Shown: positions 35,648-45,167 of the stretch, piece by piece
How positions within the stretch are numbered: the stretch's first letter is position 1
Layout: each line of letters opens with the position of its first letter
Notes under the pieces: generated by a model
The model's input: only the letters and a program-made list of their open reading frames with translations
Database searches by the model: none
What the model was told of the DNA's origin: nothing
From: Polynucleobacter sp. UB-Tiil-W10
GTDB taxonomy: Bacteria; Pseudomonadota; Gammaproteobacteria; Burkholderiales; Burkholderiaceae
Direction of reading: 5' to 3'
Assembly (NCBI RefSeq): GCF_018881605.1
Contig: NZ_JACVPZ010000001.1
Location: forward strand, 1,973,845 to 2,037,844
DNA: 64,000 nucleotides
Made by a program: the position numbers and the translations under genes

Positions 35648-36586
35648 TTACTTCATTGTAGACATAACATTCATAATTGGGGGGGATAAAAGTATTATAA
35701 AAATTGCCGGGAAAATACAGGCAATAATGGGGAGGGATAATTTAGCAGGAATGCGAGCTGCTACTTCTTGTGCATGTAATTTCCGCTTACTTCTCAGATC
35801 ATCTGAGAATATGACTAGCGCCTCACTCACGCTGGTACCAAATTTTTCAGCCTGAATCAACATTGATACAAAAGCCTTAACTTCATCAAGATCACAACGA
35901 ATAGCAAGGTTTTGCAAGGCGGCAGAGCGAGTTATCCCAGCCCTTAACTCAAGGTTCAGCAATAAGAACTCTTCAGATAATGCCTTACTGGAAACGCTAA
36001 TTTCAGTGCCAATACGTGTAATAGCAGCATCTAAGCCCATACCAGCAGCGATACAAACACGCACCAAATCTAAGGCATCTGGAAAGGCATCAAATATCTC
36101 AGCCTTACGAGTTTTTGTTTTATTCGCCAATAATGCATTAGGCAAATAATAGCCTGCTACTGCCAAAGCAATAGCAATCATAAAAGTATCACTTGCAGAG
36201 GCGCCAGCATCAAAAAAGGTGGCAAAAAGAATATAAAGAATCGGAATTACAAATGTCCCGAATGTCTTTAAACCAAAAAAGCGGATCATCCACTTTTCAT
36301 TACGAATACCAGCAACAACAAATTTCTTTTTAATGACTTCCTTGTCCACAATTTTTTTGGGAGAAGAAAAGCTAGTCATACTTTCTAAAATCTGAATAAA
36401 TAGCTTGATATATTTATTCTCGACCTCTTGAGAAGTCGCATTCATATTAATTCTTTGCATTCTTGCTTTGGCGAGCCTAATGCGCTCTCTTTTGCCCGGC
36501 GCAAAAGCACTAATCAGGAAAAAGGAAAGTCCGAATGAGAATAGAAAAATTCCAAAAAGGAGTAATAACTTGACGGATAAACTCAT
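35648..36586 (-). CDS. tadC: Flp pilus platform protein TadC
   Basis: A 312-residue T2SSF-domain inner-membrane protein, one half of the TadB/TadC platform pair. Hydrophobic helices near residues 4-27, 110-150 and at the C-terminus bracket the cytoplasmic domain with DAFPDALDLVRVCIAAGMGLDAAI and AEKFGTSVSEALVIFSDDLRSKRKLHAQEVAARIPAK blocks typical of TadC. It is 12 bp after tadB and 10 bp before tadE. Confidence 0.9.
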   Translation of the reverse strand: MSLSVKLLLLFGIFLFSFGLSFFLISAFAPGKRERIRLAKARMQRINMNATSQEVENKYIKLFIQILESMTSFSSPKKIVDKEVIKKKFVVAGIRNEKWMIRFFGLKTFGTFVIPILYILFATFFDAGASASDTFMIAIALAVAGYYLPNALLANKTKTRKAEIFDAFPDALDLVRVCIAAGMGLDAAITRIGTEISVSSKALSEEFLLLNLELRAGITRSAALQNLAIRCDLDEVKAFVSMLIQAEKFGTSVSEALVIFSDDLRSKRKLHAQEVAARIPAKLSLPIIACIFPAIFIILLSPPIMNVMSTMK

Positions 36587-36598
36587 ATTTAGGCTTTC

Positions 36599-37576
36599 CT
36601 AGAGTCGAACATTTGTGAGGTATCTCATCCAGAGAAAACCGATCGTAGCCCAAATACCAGTTCCAACTAACAACTGCACGCCAAAGCTACTTTTGGTTAC
36701 AGGATCAAAATAGCCGGGAATGAGAACACTTAATCCAATATAAGCAGCTATTGGCAAGATACCCAAAATTTTAGCCGTCATCTTGCCTTCGGCCGTCAGT
36801 GTATTGATTACCAATCTAGTGGTTAATCGCTCTCGTATTAGCAAAGAAACATCGCTTAATAACTCAGCCAGATTACCACCAACCTCTCGATTTAATGTAA
36901 CTGCGATTGCAAAAAATCGTACATCATCAATATCAATTCGCTTCACTAAATTTGCCATCACCTCACGTATCGGCATGCCAATATTTAACTGATCGAAACA
37001 AATCTTAAATTCGGGTCCAATTGGTTCTGGAGACTGAGATGCTGCACTTTGCAATGCACTACTAAAGGAATGCCCCGCACTCAGAGAGCGGGAAATAAAA
37101 TCTAATAAATCCGGCAATTGCTTTTCAAGCACCGTCTTTCTTTTGGTGGTTTCAACCATGAAATAGACAATCGGCGCCAACATAAATAAAAGAACACCCC
37201 AAAGAGCTGATAGCGCAGATCCCATAAAAAACCAAATGGCTAAAAAGGCAATCGCACCGCCCACTAATTCAATAACCAATAAGTCATGAACCAATAAGGT
37301 AAAGCCAGCCCCCTTAATTAAATTATCTAATTTATGAGCTAAAGAAATTCTTTTTAATAGATTATTGATTTCAGGATTTTCACTAAACAAGGATTCCTTA
37401 AAGATCGATGCCCTTGCTTCAGCAGTCTCCACCCTGATTGTCAATGCTTGAATTCGCTGATTTAAGAGGGTATTTTTTCTGCCGTATTTCTTAAGCCAAA
37501 GCTGAATCCCTATCCATATACAGATAGCAAAAAATATAACGCCGAAGAAAAGGGTCAGGTAGAAAAGAAATGGCAT
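36599..37576 (-). CDS. tadB: Flp pilus platform protein TadB
   Basis: A 325-residue T2SSF-domain protein. An N-terminal helix (residues 1-25), two central helices (about 95-145) and a C-terminal pair surround the domain with LPDLLDFISRSLSAGHSFSSALQSAA and AVTLNREVGGNLAELLSDVSLLIRERL, the TadB form. It pairs with TadC under the ATPase CpaF. Directly after cpaF with 8 bp between. Confidence 0.9.
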   Translation of the reverse strand: MPFLFYLTLFFGVIFFAICIWIGIQLWLKKYGRKNTLLNQRIQALTIRVETAEARASIFKESLFSENPEINNLLKRISLAHKLDNLIKGAGFTLLVHDLLVIELVGGAIAFLAIWFFMGSALSALWGVLLFMLAPIVYFMVETTKRKTVLEKQLPDLLDFISRSLSAGHSFSSALQSAASQSPEPIGPEFKICFDQLNIGMPIREVMANLVKRIDIDDVRFFAIAVTLNREVGGNLAELLSDVSLLIRERLTTRLVINTLTAEGKMTAKILGILPIAAYIGLSVLIPGYFDPVTKSSFGVQLLVGTGIWATIGFLWMRYLTNVRL

Positions 37577-37584
37577 AGACTTAC

Positions 37585-38925
37585 TTATCCTTCGAAAATC
37601 TTCTCTGGCAGAGTGGCGCCGTGGGTAGCTAATTTATCTGCGATGCGGGGTCTTACTCCAGTGGGCCCAGACTTACCTAATACGGCTCCGTCTACCCCGA
37701 TACCAGTTTGTTTAAAAGTAAAGATATCTTGAATGGTAATGACATCACCTTCCATGCCCAACACTTCGGTAATACTCATGATTTTGCGCTTACCATCGCT
37801 TAACCTCGATGTTTGGACCACGATTGAAATCGCAGAAGCAATTTGTTGACGCAGGGACTTTTGTACCACCTGAATGCCAGCCATACCAACCATATTTTCA
37901 AGACGGATCAGCGCATCCCGTGCAGTATTCGCGTGTACAGTTGTTAAGGAGCCCTCATGACCGGTATTCATCGCCTGCAGCATATCAAGCACTTCAATGC
38001 CGCGAATCTCGCCAATCACCACTCTATCAGGGCGCATCCGCAAACAGTTTTTTACTAGGGTGCGTTGATCAACCTCACCTTTGCCTTCAATGTTGGCAGG
38101 ACGGGTTTCAAGCCTCACCACGTGAGGCTGTTGCAATCTTAATTCTGCAGCATCTTCAATGGTAATAATGCGTTCGTTATCAGGAATGTAGCCCGACAAA
38201 ATATTTAATAGTGTTGTCTTACCGCTACCAGTACCACCAGAAATAATTAAGTTCGTTTTAGCCTTCACTACAGCAGCTAAAAATATAGCCATCTGCTCAG
38301 TTAATGCCCCATTGCGAATCAAATCTGCCATACCAAAAGGAATTTCTGAAAAACGCCTAATGGACATTGAAGGGCCATCTAAAGCAAGAGGTGGAATAAT
38401 TGCGTTAACCCGCGAGCCATCAGGCAAACGCGCATCAACCATTGGGCTGGACTCATCAATTCGACGGCCCACTCTGGTAACAATTTTTTCAATAATTTTT
38501 AATAAGTGCGCATCACTATCAAACACAACATCTGAAGGTTCAAGGCGCCCCCTTCTTTCAACATATACATTTTTCGCATTGTTGATCAAAATATCTGATA
38601 CGGTAGGATCGGCCATTAATGGCTCTAAAGGGCCCAATCCAATCACTTCATTTTGAATTTCATAAACCAAACGAGCAAGATCGGTTTCATTGATGAGCAG
38701 ATTATCTTCGCGAACAATCTGCTCCACTCCGGCTGCAAGGTGAATTTTTAGATCTGATGGTGATAACTTTTCGATGAGCACTAAATCCATCTGCTCTAAA
38801 AGTTTGGCATGTACATATGCCTTAATTGAAAAACCAGGCTTTGCTTCTGATTTATTTTTTTTGCTATCGCCCTTGTACTCAACTTGTTCTAAGGATTTCT
38901 CATTAAATACATCGCGCAGAGACAT
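37585..38925 (-). CDS. cpaF: Flp pilus ATPase CpaF/TadA
   Basis: A 446-residue secretion ATPase that drives Flp pilus assembly. The N-terminal domain with EIQNEVIGLGPLEPLMADPTVSDILIN is CpaF-specific; the core has Walker A SGGTGSGKTTLLN (about residue 230), an Asp box IITIEDAAELRL, Walker B RPDRVVIGEIRG and a His box GHEGSLTTVHAN. All catalytic residues are present. Lies between cpaE and tadB. Confidence 0.93.
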   Translation of the reverse strand: MSLRDVFNEKSLEQVEYKGDSKKNKSEAKPGFSIKAYVHAKLLEQMDLVLIEKLSPSDLKIHLAAGVEQIVREDNLLINETDLARLVYEIQNEVIGLGPLEPLMADPTVSDILINNAKNVYVERRGRLEPSDVVFDSDAHLLKIIEKIVTRVGRRIDESSPMVDARLPDGSRVNAIIPPLALDGPSMSIRRFSEIPFGMADLIRNGALTEQMAIFLAAVVKAKTNLIISGGTGSGKTTLLNILSGYIPDNERIITIEDAAELRLQQPHVVRLETRPANIEGKGEVDQRTLVKNCLRMRPDRVVIGEIRGIEVLDMLQAMNTGHEGSLTTVHANTARDALIRLENMVGMAGIQVVQKSLRQQIASAISIVVQTSRLSDGKRKIMSITEVLGMEGDVITIQDIFTFKQTGIGVDGAVLGKSGPTGVRPRIADKLATHGATLPEKIFEG

Positions 38926-38934
38926 GGTTAATCC

Positions 38935-40110
38935 TTATTTTTTGAACATTCTTTTGAACATTGACTTCTTATTTTCTACCTCAGGAACCTCTCCACCTGT
39001 CAAGCTAAGAGCAATGCCTCTGAGCGCCTCCGAGATAGCGCTATTAGGAGCGCTCTCAACAATTGGCACCCCTAAGTTCACAGCCTCTACAGCATTTAGA
39101 AAATCGTTAGGAATAGAAACGTTAATATTTTTTTGAATAGAATCTTCTACTTTAGCAACCGACAAGACTCCAACGTTATCCATACGATTAAGCAATACAC
39201 GCACTTTGCTTGGTTCGTAATCTAAACGGGAGAATAAATGCAACATATGGCTTACTGCACGCAGATAAGTCATGATAGGCTGGGTCACTACAAAGATGAC
39301 ATCAGAACGGTCTAACGCTTTAATTGTGACGGCATCTAAAATGTGGGGTAAATCAAGAATGACATAGTCGTAGTGCTGAATTGCCACATTAATTAAGTTA
39401 TCAATATGAGACGCAGTTAAACCCGCTGCCTTTTCTGGGCTATCAGGGGATTGCAATAATAAATAATTTGGCTCTACAGGAATTGCCGCGGAAGCAATCA
39501 TCATTGAATCTAATTCACCGCTTTTAGCGATATCAGCGATATTAGAATTGCCAGTTAAATTAGTTAAGTAAAAAGAAGCGTCCCCACCTTGCATGTGTAA
39601 ATCAGCAAATAAGACTTTCTTACCCATCTCTACTGAGAGTATGTAACCCAAATTGGTAGCCAAGAAGGTTGCACCAGCCCCGCCCTTACCAGATAAAAAG
39701 GAAATGACTTTACTTTGAGCGCCTTTACCAAGGCTAGCACGTTTAACCCGAATGCGATCAATCGCTTCACGACACTGATTTACCTCAATAGGATGATGCA
39801 AAACATCAGATACCCCCACCCTAATTAACTGAAGCAGTTGATCGTGGGTAGTAGTTTGAGAAAGATAAATGAACGCAGGGGCAACTGCGGAATGATGGGC
39901 AATGGTGGACAAGGCCCGAATGTCACTGTCTTGAACCGTTTCCACATCGATTACCACCACATCTGTAGATGCGAGATCAATCCGATCCAAATGTAGGGCT
40001 GAATCAATTCTTCCTAAAGAAGTAATTTGATCGGAACCCGAAAAAGAAGATAAAACCCTTTGGACAATATCTGCTTCATCCAGGGTGTTCGATATGATGA
40101 CTATTTTCAT
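38935..40110 (-). CDS. cpaE: CpaE/TadZ-type MinD-like localisation ATPase
   Basis: A 391-residue protein with a receiver-like N-terminal domain (about 1-125, with VVVIDVETVQDSD) and a MinD/ParA-type ATPase domain from about 130: deviant Walker A FLSGKGGAGATFLATN, switch I FADLHMQGGDASFYL and YDYVILDLPH. TadZ/CpaE proteins place the Tad machine at the cell pole. ATG 40110 is preferred over an upstream TTG, which gives a poor N-terminus, though neither has a clear Shine-Dalgarno. It ends in a basic KSMFKRMFKK tail. Ten bp before cpaF. Confidence 0.88.
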   Translation of the reverse strand: MKIVIISNTLDEADIVQRVLSSFSGSDQITSLGRIDSALHLDRIDLASTDVVVIDVETVQDSDIRALSTIAHHSAVAPAFIYLSQTTTHDQLLQLIRVGVSDVLHHPIEVNQCREAIDRIRVKRASLGKGAQSKVISFLSGKGGAGATFLATNLGYILSVEMGKKVLFADLHMQGGDASFYLTNLTGNSNIADIAKSGELDSMMIASAAIPVEPNYLLLQSPDSPEKAAGLTASHIDNLINVAIQHYDYVILDLPHILDAVTIKALDRSDVIFVVTQPIMTYLRAVSHMLHLFSRLDYEPSKVRVLLNRMDNVGVLSVAKVEDSIQKNINVSIPNDFLNAVEAVNLGVPIVESAPNSAISEALRGIALSLTGGEVPEVENKKSMFKRMFKK

Positions 40111-40164
40111 TTTTTCATTACTACGTATTAGATTAGGTTCATAAAAAACCAAATCAAAGGTTTA

Positions 40165-40476
40165 TTACATCGGGGTTGAGGATGTCGTAGGAGCAGCGGA
40201 TGCTCCACCAGCAGACGCTCCACCGGCAGCACCACCAGCAGGAATAGCAAAGGAGCGTTGATAGGCCTCAATTGAACTTCTAGCAGTTATGCCATCACGA
40301 CCAGAAACATAAGTTGGCACATCCGGCCGCCCATCTGGGTACACAGATTGAGCACGAATCGCAGCTTTAACAGCAGAACCTTCGGATGGATCTTGCCAAT
40401 CGGTTTGGCAGGCTGATAAACCGATCAATAAAAAACTCATCATTGCCAATCGCAAAATGCTAAACGGGGTGATCAT
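40165..40476 (-). CDS. Tad-locus small lipoprotein
   Basis: A 103-residue lipoprotein: ATG 40476 (GGAAA upstream, one base after the cpaC stop) starts a signal peptide ending in the lipobox GLSACQTD. The mature part has PTYVSGRDGITARSSIEAYQRSFA, a pattern I associate with small lipoproteins found at this place in betaproteobacterial tad loci, followed by an Ala/Gly/Ser-rich tail. It may help secretin assembly as RcpB/CpaD-type proteins do, but it is not clearly homologous to either. Co-transcribed with cpaC and cpaE. Confidence 0.7.
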   Translation of the reverse strand: MITPFSILRLAMMSFLLIGLSACQTDWQDPSEGSAVKAAIRAQSVYPDGRPDVPTYVSGRDGITARSSIEAYQRSFAIPAGGAAGGASAGGASAAPTTSSTPM

Positions 40477-40477
40477 T

Positions 40478-41908
40478 TTATTTTCCATCTGACGGTCCAA
40501 CACTAGGGGTAATTGAAGTTGGTGGTTGTGTATCAGTTGGTTTTGCGCCCTCTAATTTTCCCCCCAAGAAAAATTCTGCCTGTGTTGGCTGAATATAGCT
40601 ATCAGTAGGCAATACAGGCTTACCTGACATAGGCTTAACAATGTGAGGCGTCACCAAAATCATTAACTCACTTCGATTATTTTGAAATGAGCTACTTCTG
40701 AAAAGGGCTCCAATGACTGGCAAAGATGCAAGCCACGGAAATGCGCTGATTACCTCATTCACGTTATTAGATATTAGACCGCCGATCGCAAAACTTTGGC
40801 CGTCATAAAGTTGCACAGTAGTAGAAGCGCTTCTACTCAAAATCTGAGGAATCACTTGAGTTTGTCCACCTGCGGTAACCGTAACTCCGGTAGAGCTTAC
40901 TTGCGAAACCTGAGGAGCCACCTTTAAATTAATCTTGCCATCACTCAATACAGTTGGGGTGAACTTCACACCAACACCATAAGGAACTGCTTGGAGGGTA
41001 ATTACCGCACCAGAAACACCTGATTGAGGCACTGGAAGATAAACGGTACCGCCTGACAAGAACTGCCCTTCTTGACCGCTAATAGCCATGATGTTTGGTT
41101 CGGCCAAAATCTTTACTAAACCAGTCTGCATATTCGCCTGCAACCAGGTTTGAGTCGCACCAGAACCTCCGCCCATAAGCGCAGAGGCTGTTGCACTAAA
41201 TCCAAGCTGTGCTGCACCCAATGGATTGAAAGAAAAATTGGTGCCCTGCGCCTGTATACCCAAAGCATCAGCTATAGATCGGTCAATCTCTGCTACCTTA
41301 ACCTCCAAAAGAACCTGCTCCAAATCATTGGTAGCAAGCATATTGAGTACTTTTTTCCCAGTTGCATGCTCTGTAATCGTCATGGCCTTTTGAACCGCTT
41401 CAGCATCACTTACTTTGCCACTCAAAACAATGGATTCACCAGCGGCAGTAGTCTTGATAGATCTTTCACCAGGCAATAAATCCGAAAGAAGATCCTTCAC
41501 ATAATCAGTATCACCACCAACAAATAGATCTAAAGTAGTTGTCTGATTATTGGAATGCCACAAGGTGACGTTCGTAGAGCCAGACTTTTTACCCAGAAAA
41601 TAAACTTCGCGAGGATTTACGAGCATCACATCAGCAACCGCAGGATTGCCTACAGAAATGCGCTGCACAGGGGACTTAAATTTATAAGCCTGTGACTTGC
41701 CAATAGACAAGGTGAGTGCTTCGCGACCAAATTTTGATTCAGATGAACCAGAATCAACTTTGGGGGCAGCCTCTTTTACAAGCTGCTGACCAGCATCCTG
41801 CGCAATCGCAACGCTAGAAAAAGTTTGCAAGCCAATAAAACAGGCTATTAAATAAGCTAGGGTTGTGCGCTTCATAAGCTCAATAAATGTAGGAAATTGT
41901 GTATTCAT
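40478..41908 (-). CDS. cpaC: Flp pilus secretin CpaC/RcpA
   Basis: A 476-residue secretin for the Flp pilus. A signal peptide (hydrophobic stretch LAYLIACFIGLQTFSSVAIA) precedes the pilus-N domain (LTLSIGKSQAYKFKSPVQRISVGNPAVADVMLVNPREVYFLGKKSG), a BON-like domain (VVLSGKVSDAEAVQKAM-like, here IVLSGKVSDAEAVQKAM) and the secretin core with SGQEGQFLSGG, FPWLASLPVIGALFRS and MILVTPHIVKP. ATG 41908 is used because it lies 11 bp after the cpaB stop; a second ATG at 41875 gives a shorter leader and is equally possible. Confidence 0.9.
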   Translation of the reverse strand: MNTQFPTFIELMKRTTLAYLIACFIGLQTFSSVAIAQDAGQQLVKEAAPKVDSGSSESKFGREALTLSIGKSQAYKFKSPVQRISVGNPAVADVMLVNPREVYFLGKKSGSTNVTLWHSNNQTTTLDLFVGGDTDYVKDLLSDLLPGERSIKTTAAGESIVLSGKVSDAEAVQKAMTITEHATGKKVLNMLATNDLEQVLLEVKVAEIDRSIADALGIQAQGTNFSFNPLGAAQLGFSATASALMGGGSGATQTWLQANMQTGLVKILAEPNIMAISGQEGQFLSGGTVYLPVPQSGVSGAVITLQAVPYGVGVKFTPTVLSDGKINLKVAPQVSQVSSTGVTVTAGGQTQVIPQILSRSASTTVQLYDGQSFAIGGLISNNVNEVISAFPWLASLPVIGALFRSSSFQNNRSELMILVTPHIVKPMSGKPVLPTDSYIQPTQAEFFLGGKLEGAKPTDTQPPTSITPSVGPSDGK

Positions 41909-41918
41909 ATATTGCCGC

Positions 41919-42740
41919 TTACCTTTGACCACCCATGGCGCCGGATTGGCTTCCGCCAGAATCGACACCATTAGATCCCGTCGTTAAATTACCCCTGATT
42001 ATTTCAACAGTACTTGTATCGCTATAAACATTGGGGTTCAACATCAAATCATTTTTACTGGCCGCCACTCCATCAAAGCTACCCTTATCGGCGCGGTTCC
42101 TTAAAACCAGAGAAAGAGTGCCTAGAGAGCGCGCAACATCCAACTTTTGAGCCTCTTCAGGACTTACCTCAAGGGTTACGTTCGTACCTAATTTGGGAGT
42201 TGGGTCGGTAATTGAGCGTGCCTGTGCAACTGCCAGCACCTTGACGTGCTCAACGACTGTTTTAGAGATGGGCATACCAGCAGCATCTTTAACGCCCACA
42301 ATCACGTCGACAAAATTTCCAGGCGAAGCGAAACCACCTACACCAGTAACTTCATTGATAGCAATCGTAAATGCACGCTTACCCAAGGGAATGTCGCTTG
42401 AAAGATCATCATTGCTTGCAGTCGGAACCAACATTGACTCAAGCACAGTCTCACCTTTAGGAATTTTGACTTTTGCAAGTCGGTTGACAACCGTGCCCAT
42501 GTTGAAAATGGCGCCCGGAGGTAGTTCACCGGTCGTCCAAGGGATGACTGTCAACTCCTTATCAGTAATTTTTGTTCCAGCCTCTATATCAACCACAGAC
42601 TGAACTAAAGTAATACTTTGTTGTTTTTGCTCAGGGGTGGGTCCAAGCCAAAAAGTGGCTACGATCACTGCAATAATGCCGATAACAATCGCGCCACCAA
42701 CTGCCAGAACAAATGGATTCGATTGGAGATTAGATTTCAT
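41919..42740 (-). CDS. cpaB: Flp pilus assembly protein CpaB/RcpC
   Basis: A 273-residue protein with one N-terminal transmembrane helix (about 10-31), an SAF domain (VVDIEAGTKITDKELTVIPW) and the RcpC/CpaB central domain (RAFTIAINEVTGVGGFASPGNFVDVIVGV), ending in a Gly/Ser-rich tail. It is thought to connect the secretin to the periplasm and peptidoglycan. Located between cpaA and cpaC, as in other tad loci. Confidence 0.9.
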   Translation of the reverse strand: MKSNLQSNPFVLAVGGAIVIGIIAVIVATFWLGPTPEQKQQSITLVQSVVDIEAGTKITDKELTVIPWTTGELPPGAIFNMGTVVNRLAKVKIPKGETVLESMLVPTASNDDLSSDIPLGKRAFTIAINEVTGVGGFASPGNFVDVIVGVKDAAGMPISKTVVEHVKVLAVAQARSITDPTPKLGTNVTLEVSPEEAQKLDVARSLGTLSLVLRNRADKGSFDGVAASKNDLMLNPNVYSDTSTVEIIRGNLTTGSNGVDSGGSQSGAMGGQR

Positions 42741-42744
42741 TTTT

Positions 42745-43203
42745 TTAGATATTCCAATCTAATAAATACATGGTCGAGAAAGACCCAGCGGTAATCGCCA
42801 GTGCATAAGGGATGGTCATTTTTTTATAATTAGGATCTAAACGCTTCATTCTTTTCATTTTAACTACATAATACAATGCCAAAACCCCTCCCCACAGCAT
42901 CATGTGAAGACCAACCATAATAATATGGGAAGAACCAAAGAAAAGACCCATAACGGCAAATAACTTCACATCGCCCGCCCCCATCATTTTAAAGACGTAT
43001 GGGACAAGCATTAAACCCAAACCCAGCAGAAAGCCCTCCACGCCATAAATCACACGCCCCTCAATAGGAATAATGCAATTTATGACCAGACCAAGAAAAA
43101 CCCCAACCAAAATTAATTGATTGGGGATTTTTCGCGATCTAAGATCAGCAAGACAAGCTACCAGCAGAATGATGCTGGGAGCTAAGCAATACCAACCACT
43201 CAC
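42745..43203 (-). CDS. cpaA: Flp prepilin peptidase CpaA/TadV
   Basis: A 152-residue A24 peptidase without the N-terminal methyltransferase part, as usual for CpaA/TadV. The two catalytic Asp are in CLADLRSRKIPN and GAGDVKLFAVMG, and about four to five transmembrane helices are visible. It should cleave the Flp prepilin encoded just upstream and the TadE-like pseudopilins. Six bp after flp. Confidence 0.92.
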   Translation of the reverse strand: MSGWYCLAPSIILLVACLADLRSRKIPNQLILVGVFLGLVINCIIPIEGRVIYGVEGFLLGLGLMLVPYVFKMMGAGDVKLFAVMGLFFGSSHIIMVGLHMMLWGGVLALYYVVKMKRMKRLDPNYKKMTIPYALAITAGSFSTMYLLDWNI

Positions 43204-43209
43204 TACTAA

Positions 43210-43392
43210 TTAGATTGCGGTTGCTACGCTACCCATGTATGTGCTGGTGTTGTTGCCGATGGTTTTCATCAACAAGCCAATACCTGCAACTACAGCGGCT
43301 GCGATCAAAGCGTATTCAATAGCTGTAACGCCATCTTCGTCTTTAACTAAGCGGTCGATGAAATTTGTAAATTTAACGTATAAAAACAACAT
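43210..43392 (-). CDS. flp: Flp-family pilin
   Basis: A 60-residue Flp/Fap pilin. The leader ends KDEDG and the mature protein begins VTAIEYALIAAAVVAGIGLL with the diagnostic Glu5-Tyr6 pair, followed by a short C-terminus. AAGGA precedes ATG 43392. First gene of the tad operon; its 198-bp upstream region (43393-43590) carries two variants of the shared dyad and a long inverted repeat, and no other reading frame. Confidence 0.94.
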   Translation of the reverse strand: MLFLYVKFTNFIDRLVKDEDGVTAIEYALIAAAVVAGIGLLMKTIGNNTSTYMGSVATAI

Positions 43393-43496
43393 GATTAAGT
43401 CCTTTAATTTATTGGGTTGAGTAATACATCACTACTGCAGGAGTAGATTACTGATTAAGCAATACTAGAACCATCCCACAAAACTACCTTTTTGAA

Positions 43497-43512
43497 TAAT
43501 ATATAAATACTA
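43497..43512. promoter_or_regulatory. Variant of the TAGT-N8-ACTA dyad upstream of flp
   Basis: TAATATATAAATACTA; on the minus strand it reads TAGTATTTATATATTA, sharing ten bases with the pilin copies and differing in one outer base. It is 105 bases upstream of the flp start. A second degenerate half-site (TAGTAGATAGGAGCCA on the minus strand) lies at 43521-43536 and a weaker one at 43452-43467. Confidence 0.45.
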
Positions 43513-43551
43513 TAAGAAAATGGCTCCTATCTACTACCTTCTTTTATTTCC

Positions 43552-43587
43552 CGATTAATATGTTGCTTTTAAGCAACATATTAATCG
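43552..43587. repeat. Perfect 17-bp inverted repeat between the GT-C gene and the flp promoter
   Basis: CGATTAATATGTTGCTT and its exact complement are separated by only two bases, so the RNA would form a 15-16 bp hairpin with a small loop. It begins 3 bases after the stop codon of the gene at 43591 on the minus strand. No T-run follows (GGGAAATAAAAG), so it could be a weak terminator, an mRNA-end protector or a binding site. Confidence 0.55.
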
Positions 43588-43590
43588 CAA

Positions 43591-45066
43591 TTAAGTCCTT
43601 ATATAAATAATGGCCTGCTTATCTTCGTAAATCTTTTTCCAGCTGCTGGAGTTGCTCAGCAGCAAATTGATGGGCTCCTCGGGCGGAAAGATAGTCCAAG
43701 CAATATAATTCCGATCAAGACACTCTCTAGTTTTTTGGGGGTTTTGAACAGAAGCACATTCAAAGTAATCCTGTAAGTAAGCATTGCCATAAAGATCAGC
43801 CCTACCATCGACAAATACGGGAATCCCTCGATATATTAAATATGCACCAAAATTCGCATAATTGAAGACTCGCCCGTGCACCTTATTTGACTCTACGGCA
43901 TCAATTGCAGCCTGTGGCATAACAAAACTGGGGACGCGAGTGGAATCGTATCTCTGAAAAAACATCGTAAGCCCTAGACATACCAGAATGATGCTTATAA
44001 ATGGTATGGGCCTGATAAAGCCCGATAACTTGCAGAAGTAGGAATCTAAACGACCTGGCGGAAAAGCGCTCGCTCTGGCCTCACAAAGACAGCCAAAGGG
44101 TTTAGCAAAAATGAGGGGCATTAAAAGGCCAAAGATAGAGACGTAACGCGCATGACCGATAGCTTCATAAGCAAGCCCTAAAAACATGATTGTGCGCGCT
44201 ACCGACAGCTTTAAATTTCCAAAAATAGCTAGCATCAGGACGCCGGCACAACATAACTCCACCACTAAGAGTTCAGCACCCACACTAGGTGACCACTCTT
44301 TGATGCGGGCAATGTATTCAGAGGAAACCAAATTAGCCCCTAACTTAATTCCATCAAATCCATACGGCGTAATAAAACTAAAGACTAAACACAGTACCGT
44401 AAACCCCGTCCAGCGCAAAGCAATCTTCTTGCAGCCCGCCTGCCCCTCTTGGGATATAGCCTCTATTGCAAATAAGGGCAGAAAAGCTAAACCCAGAATA
44501 AAACTTCCGTGTAGATTCGCCCAAAGTGCCATCAATAAACACAAAGCATAAGGCGGACGTGAGGGATGATTTTCGGTTGTAGCAAATAATTTACAAAACC
44601 AAAAGGCCATAATGGGCCAGGTAAATAAATGGGGCCGCACTAGCAAATGTCCGACCAGGCCGAAATAGCTGATAAAAACAAACAACAATGCATAGATGGG
44701 CGGAACTCTTGCAAGCAAAAACTTGAAAAGAATTACTAAAGTCATTGCAAATAGAACTGCAGACAGCACCCTTAGGCCAAAGAGACCTTGGCTTTGATCA
44801 ACCAAATACATCAACAGTTGGGCTAACCACTCATGATCTACCCATGGCTGACCGGCAAAATAAATCGAAAAGGGGTCATTCAGAGGCGCAAACTGATGCT
44901 CATAAATCCATCGACCTGCAGCAATATGCATCCACGTATCCGGGTCATTGAATAATGGGAATGAAGTACTGCCCACCAAAAAGAAATAAACCCCTACCCC
45001 CACCATCAAAGCCAATATGGATGGCATCGCATTATTGAGTTGGTTAGTTGGTTTAATGAGGTTCAT
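43591..45066 (-). CDS. Multi-spanning GT-C-like membrane protein 1
   Basis: A 491-residue integral membrane protein with roughly ten hydrophobic segments. An early extracytoplasmic loop carries FNDPDTWMHIAAGRWIYEH followed by WVDHEWLAQLLMYL; acidic residues in the first loop after helix 1 are where GT-C glycosyltransferases place their catalytic Asp. The C-terminal soluble part (RVFNYANFGAYLIYRGIPVFVDGRADLYG) is common in such proteins. No specific family or sugar can be named. It lies just upstream of flp in the same direction, separated by the long inverted repeat, and is divergent from the gene at 45168. Confidence 0.68.
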   Translation of the reverse strand: MNLIKPTNQLNNAMPSILALMVGVGVYFFLVGSTSFPLFNDPDTWMHIAAGRWIYEHQFAPLNDPFSIYFAGQPWVDHEWLAQLLMYLVDQSQGLFGLRVLSAVLFAMTLVILFKFLLARVPPIYALLFVFISYFGLVGHLLVRPHLFTWPIMAFWFCKLFATTENHPSRPPYALCLLMALWANLHGSFILGLAFLPLFAIEAISQEGQAGCKKIALRWTGFTVLCLVFSFITPYGFDGIKLGANLVSSEYIARIKEWSPSVGAELLVVELCCAGVLMLAIFGNLKLSVARTIMFLGLAYEAIGHARYVSIFGLLMPLIFAKPFGCLCEARASAFPPGRLDSYFCKLSGFIRPIPFISIILVCLGLTMFFQRYDSTRVPSFVMPQAAIDAVESNKVHGRVFNYANFGAYLIYRGIPVFVDGRADLYGNAYLQDYFECASVQNPQKTRECLDRNYIAWTIFPPEEPINLLLSNSSSWKKIYEDKQAIIYIRT

Positions 45067-45167
45067 ATGTCAATACTGAGAAAATTCAAGCAAAATTGCA
45101 TTAAAGATAGCAGGATTCGGTTTTGCAATCCACTATGCTTATGCACTAAATCATCCCATACATAAAA

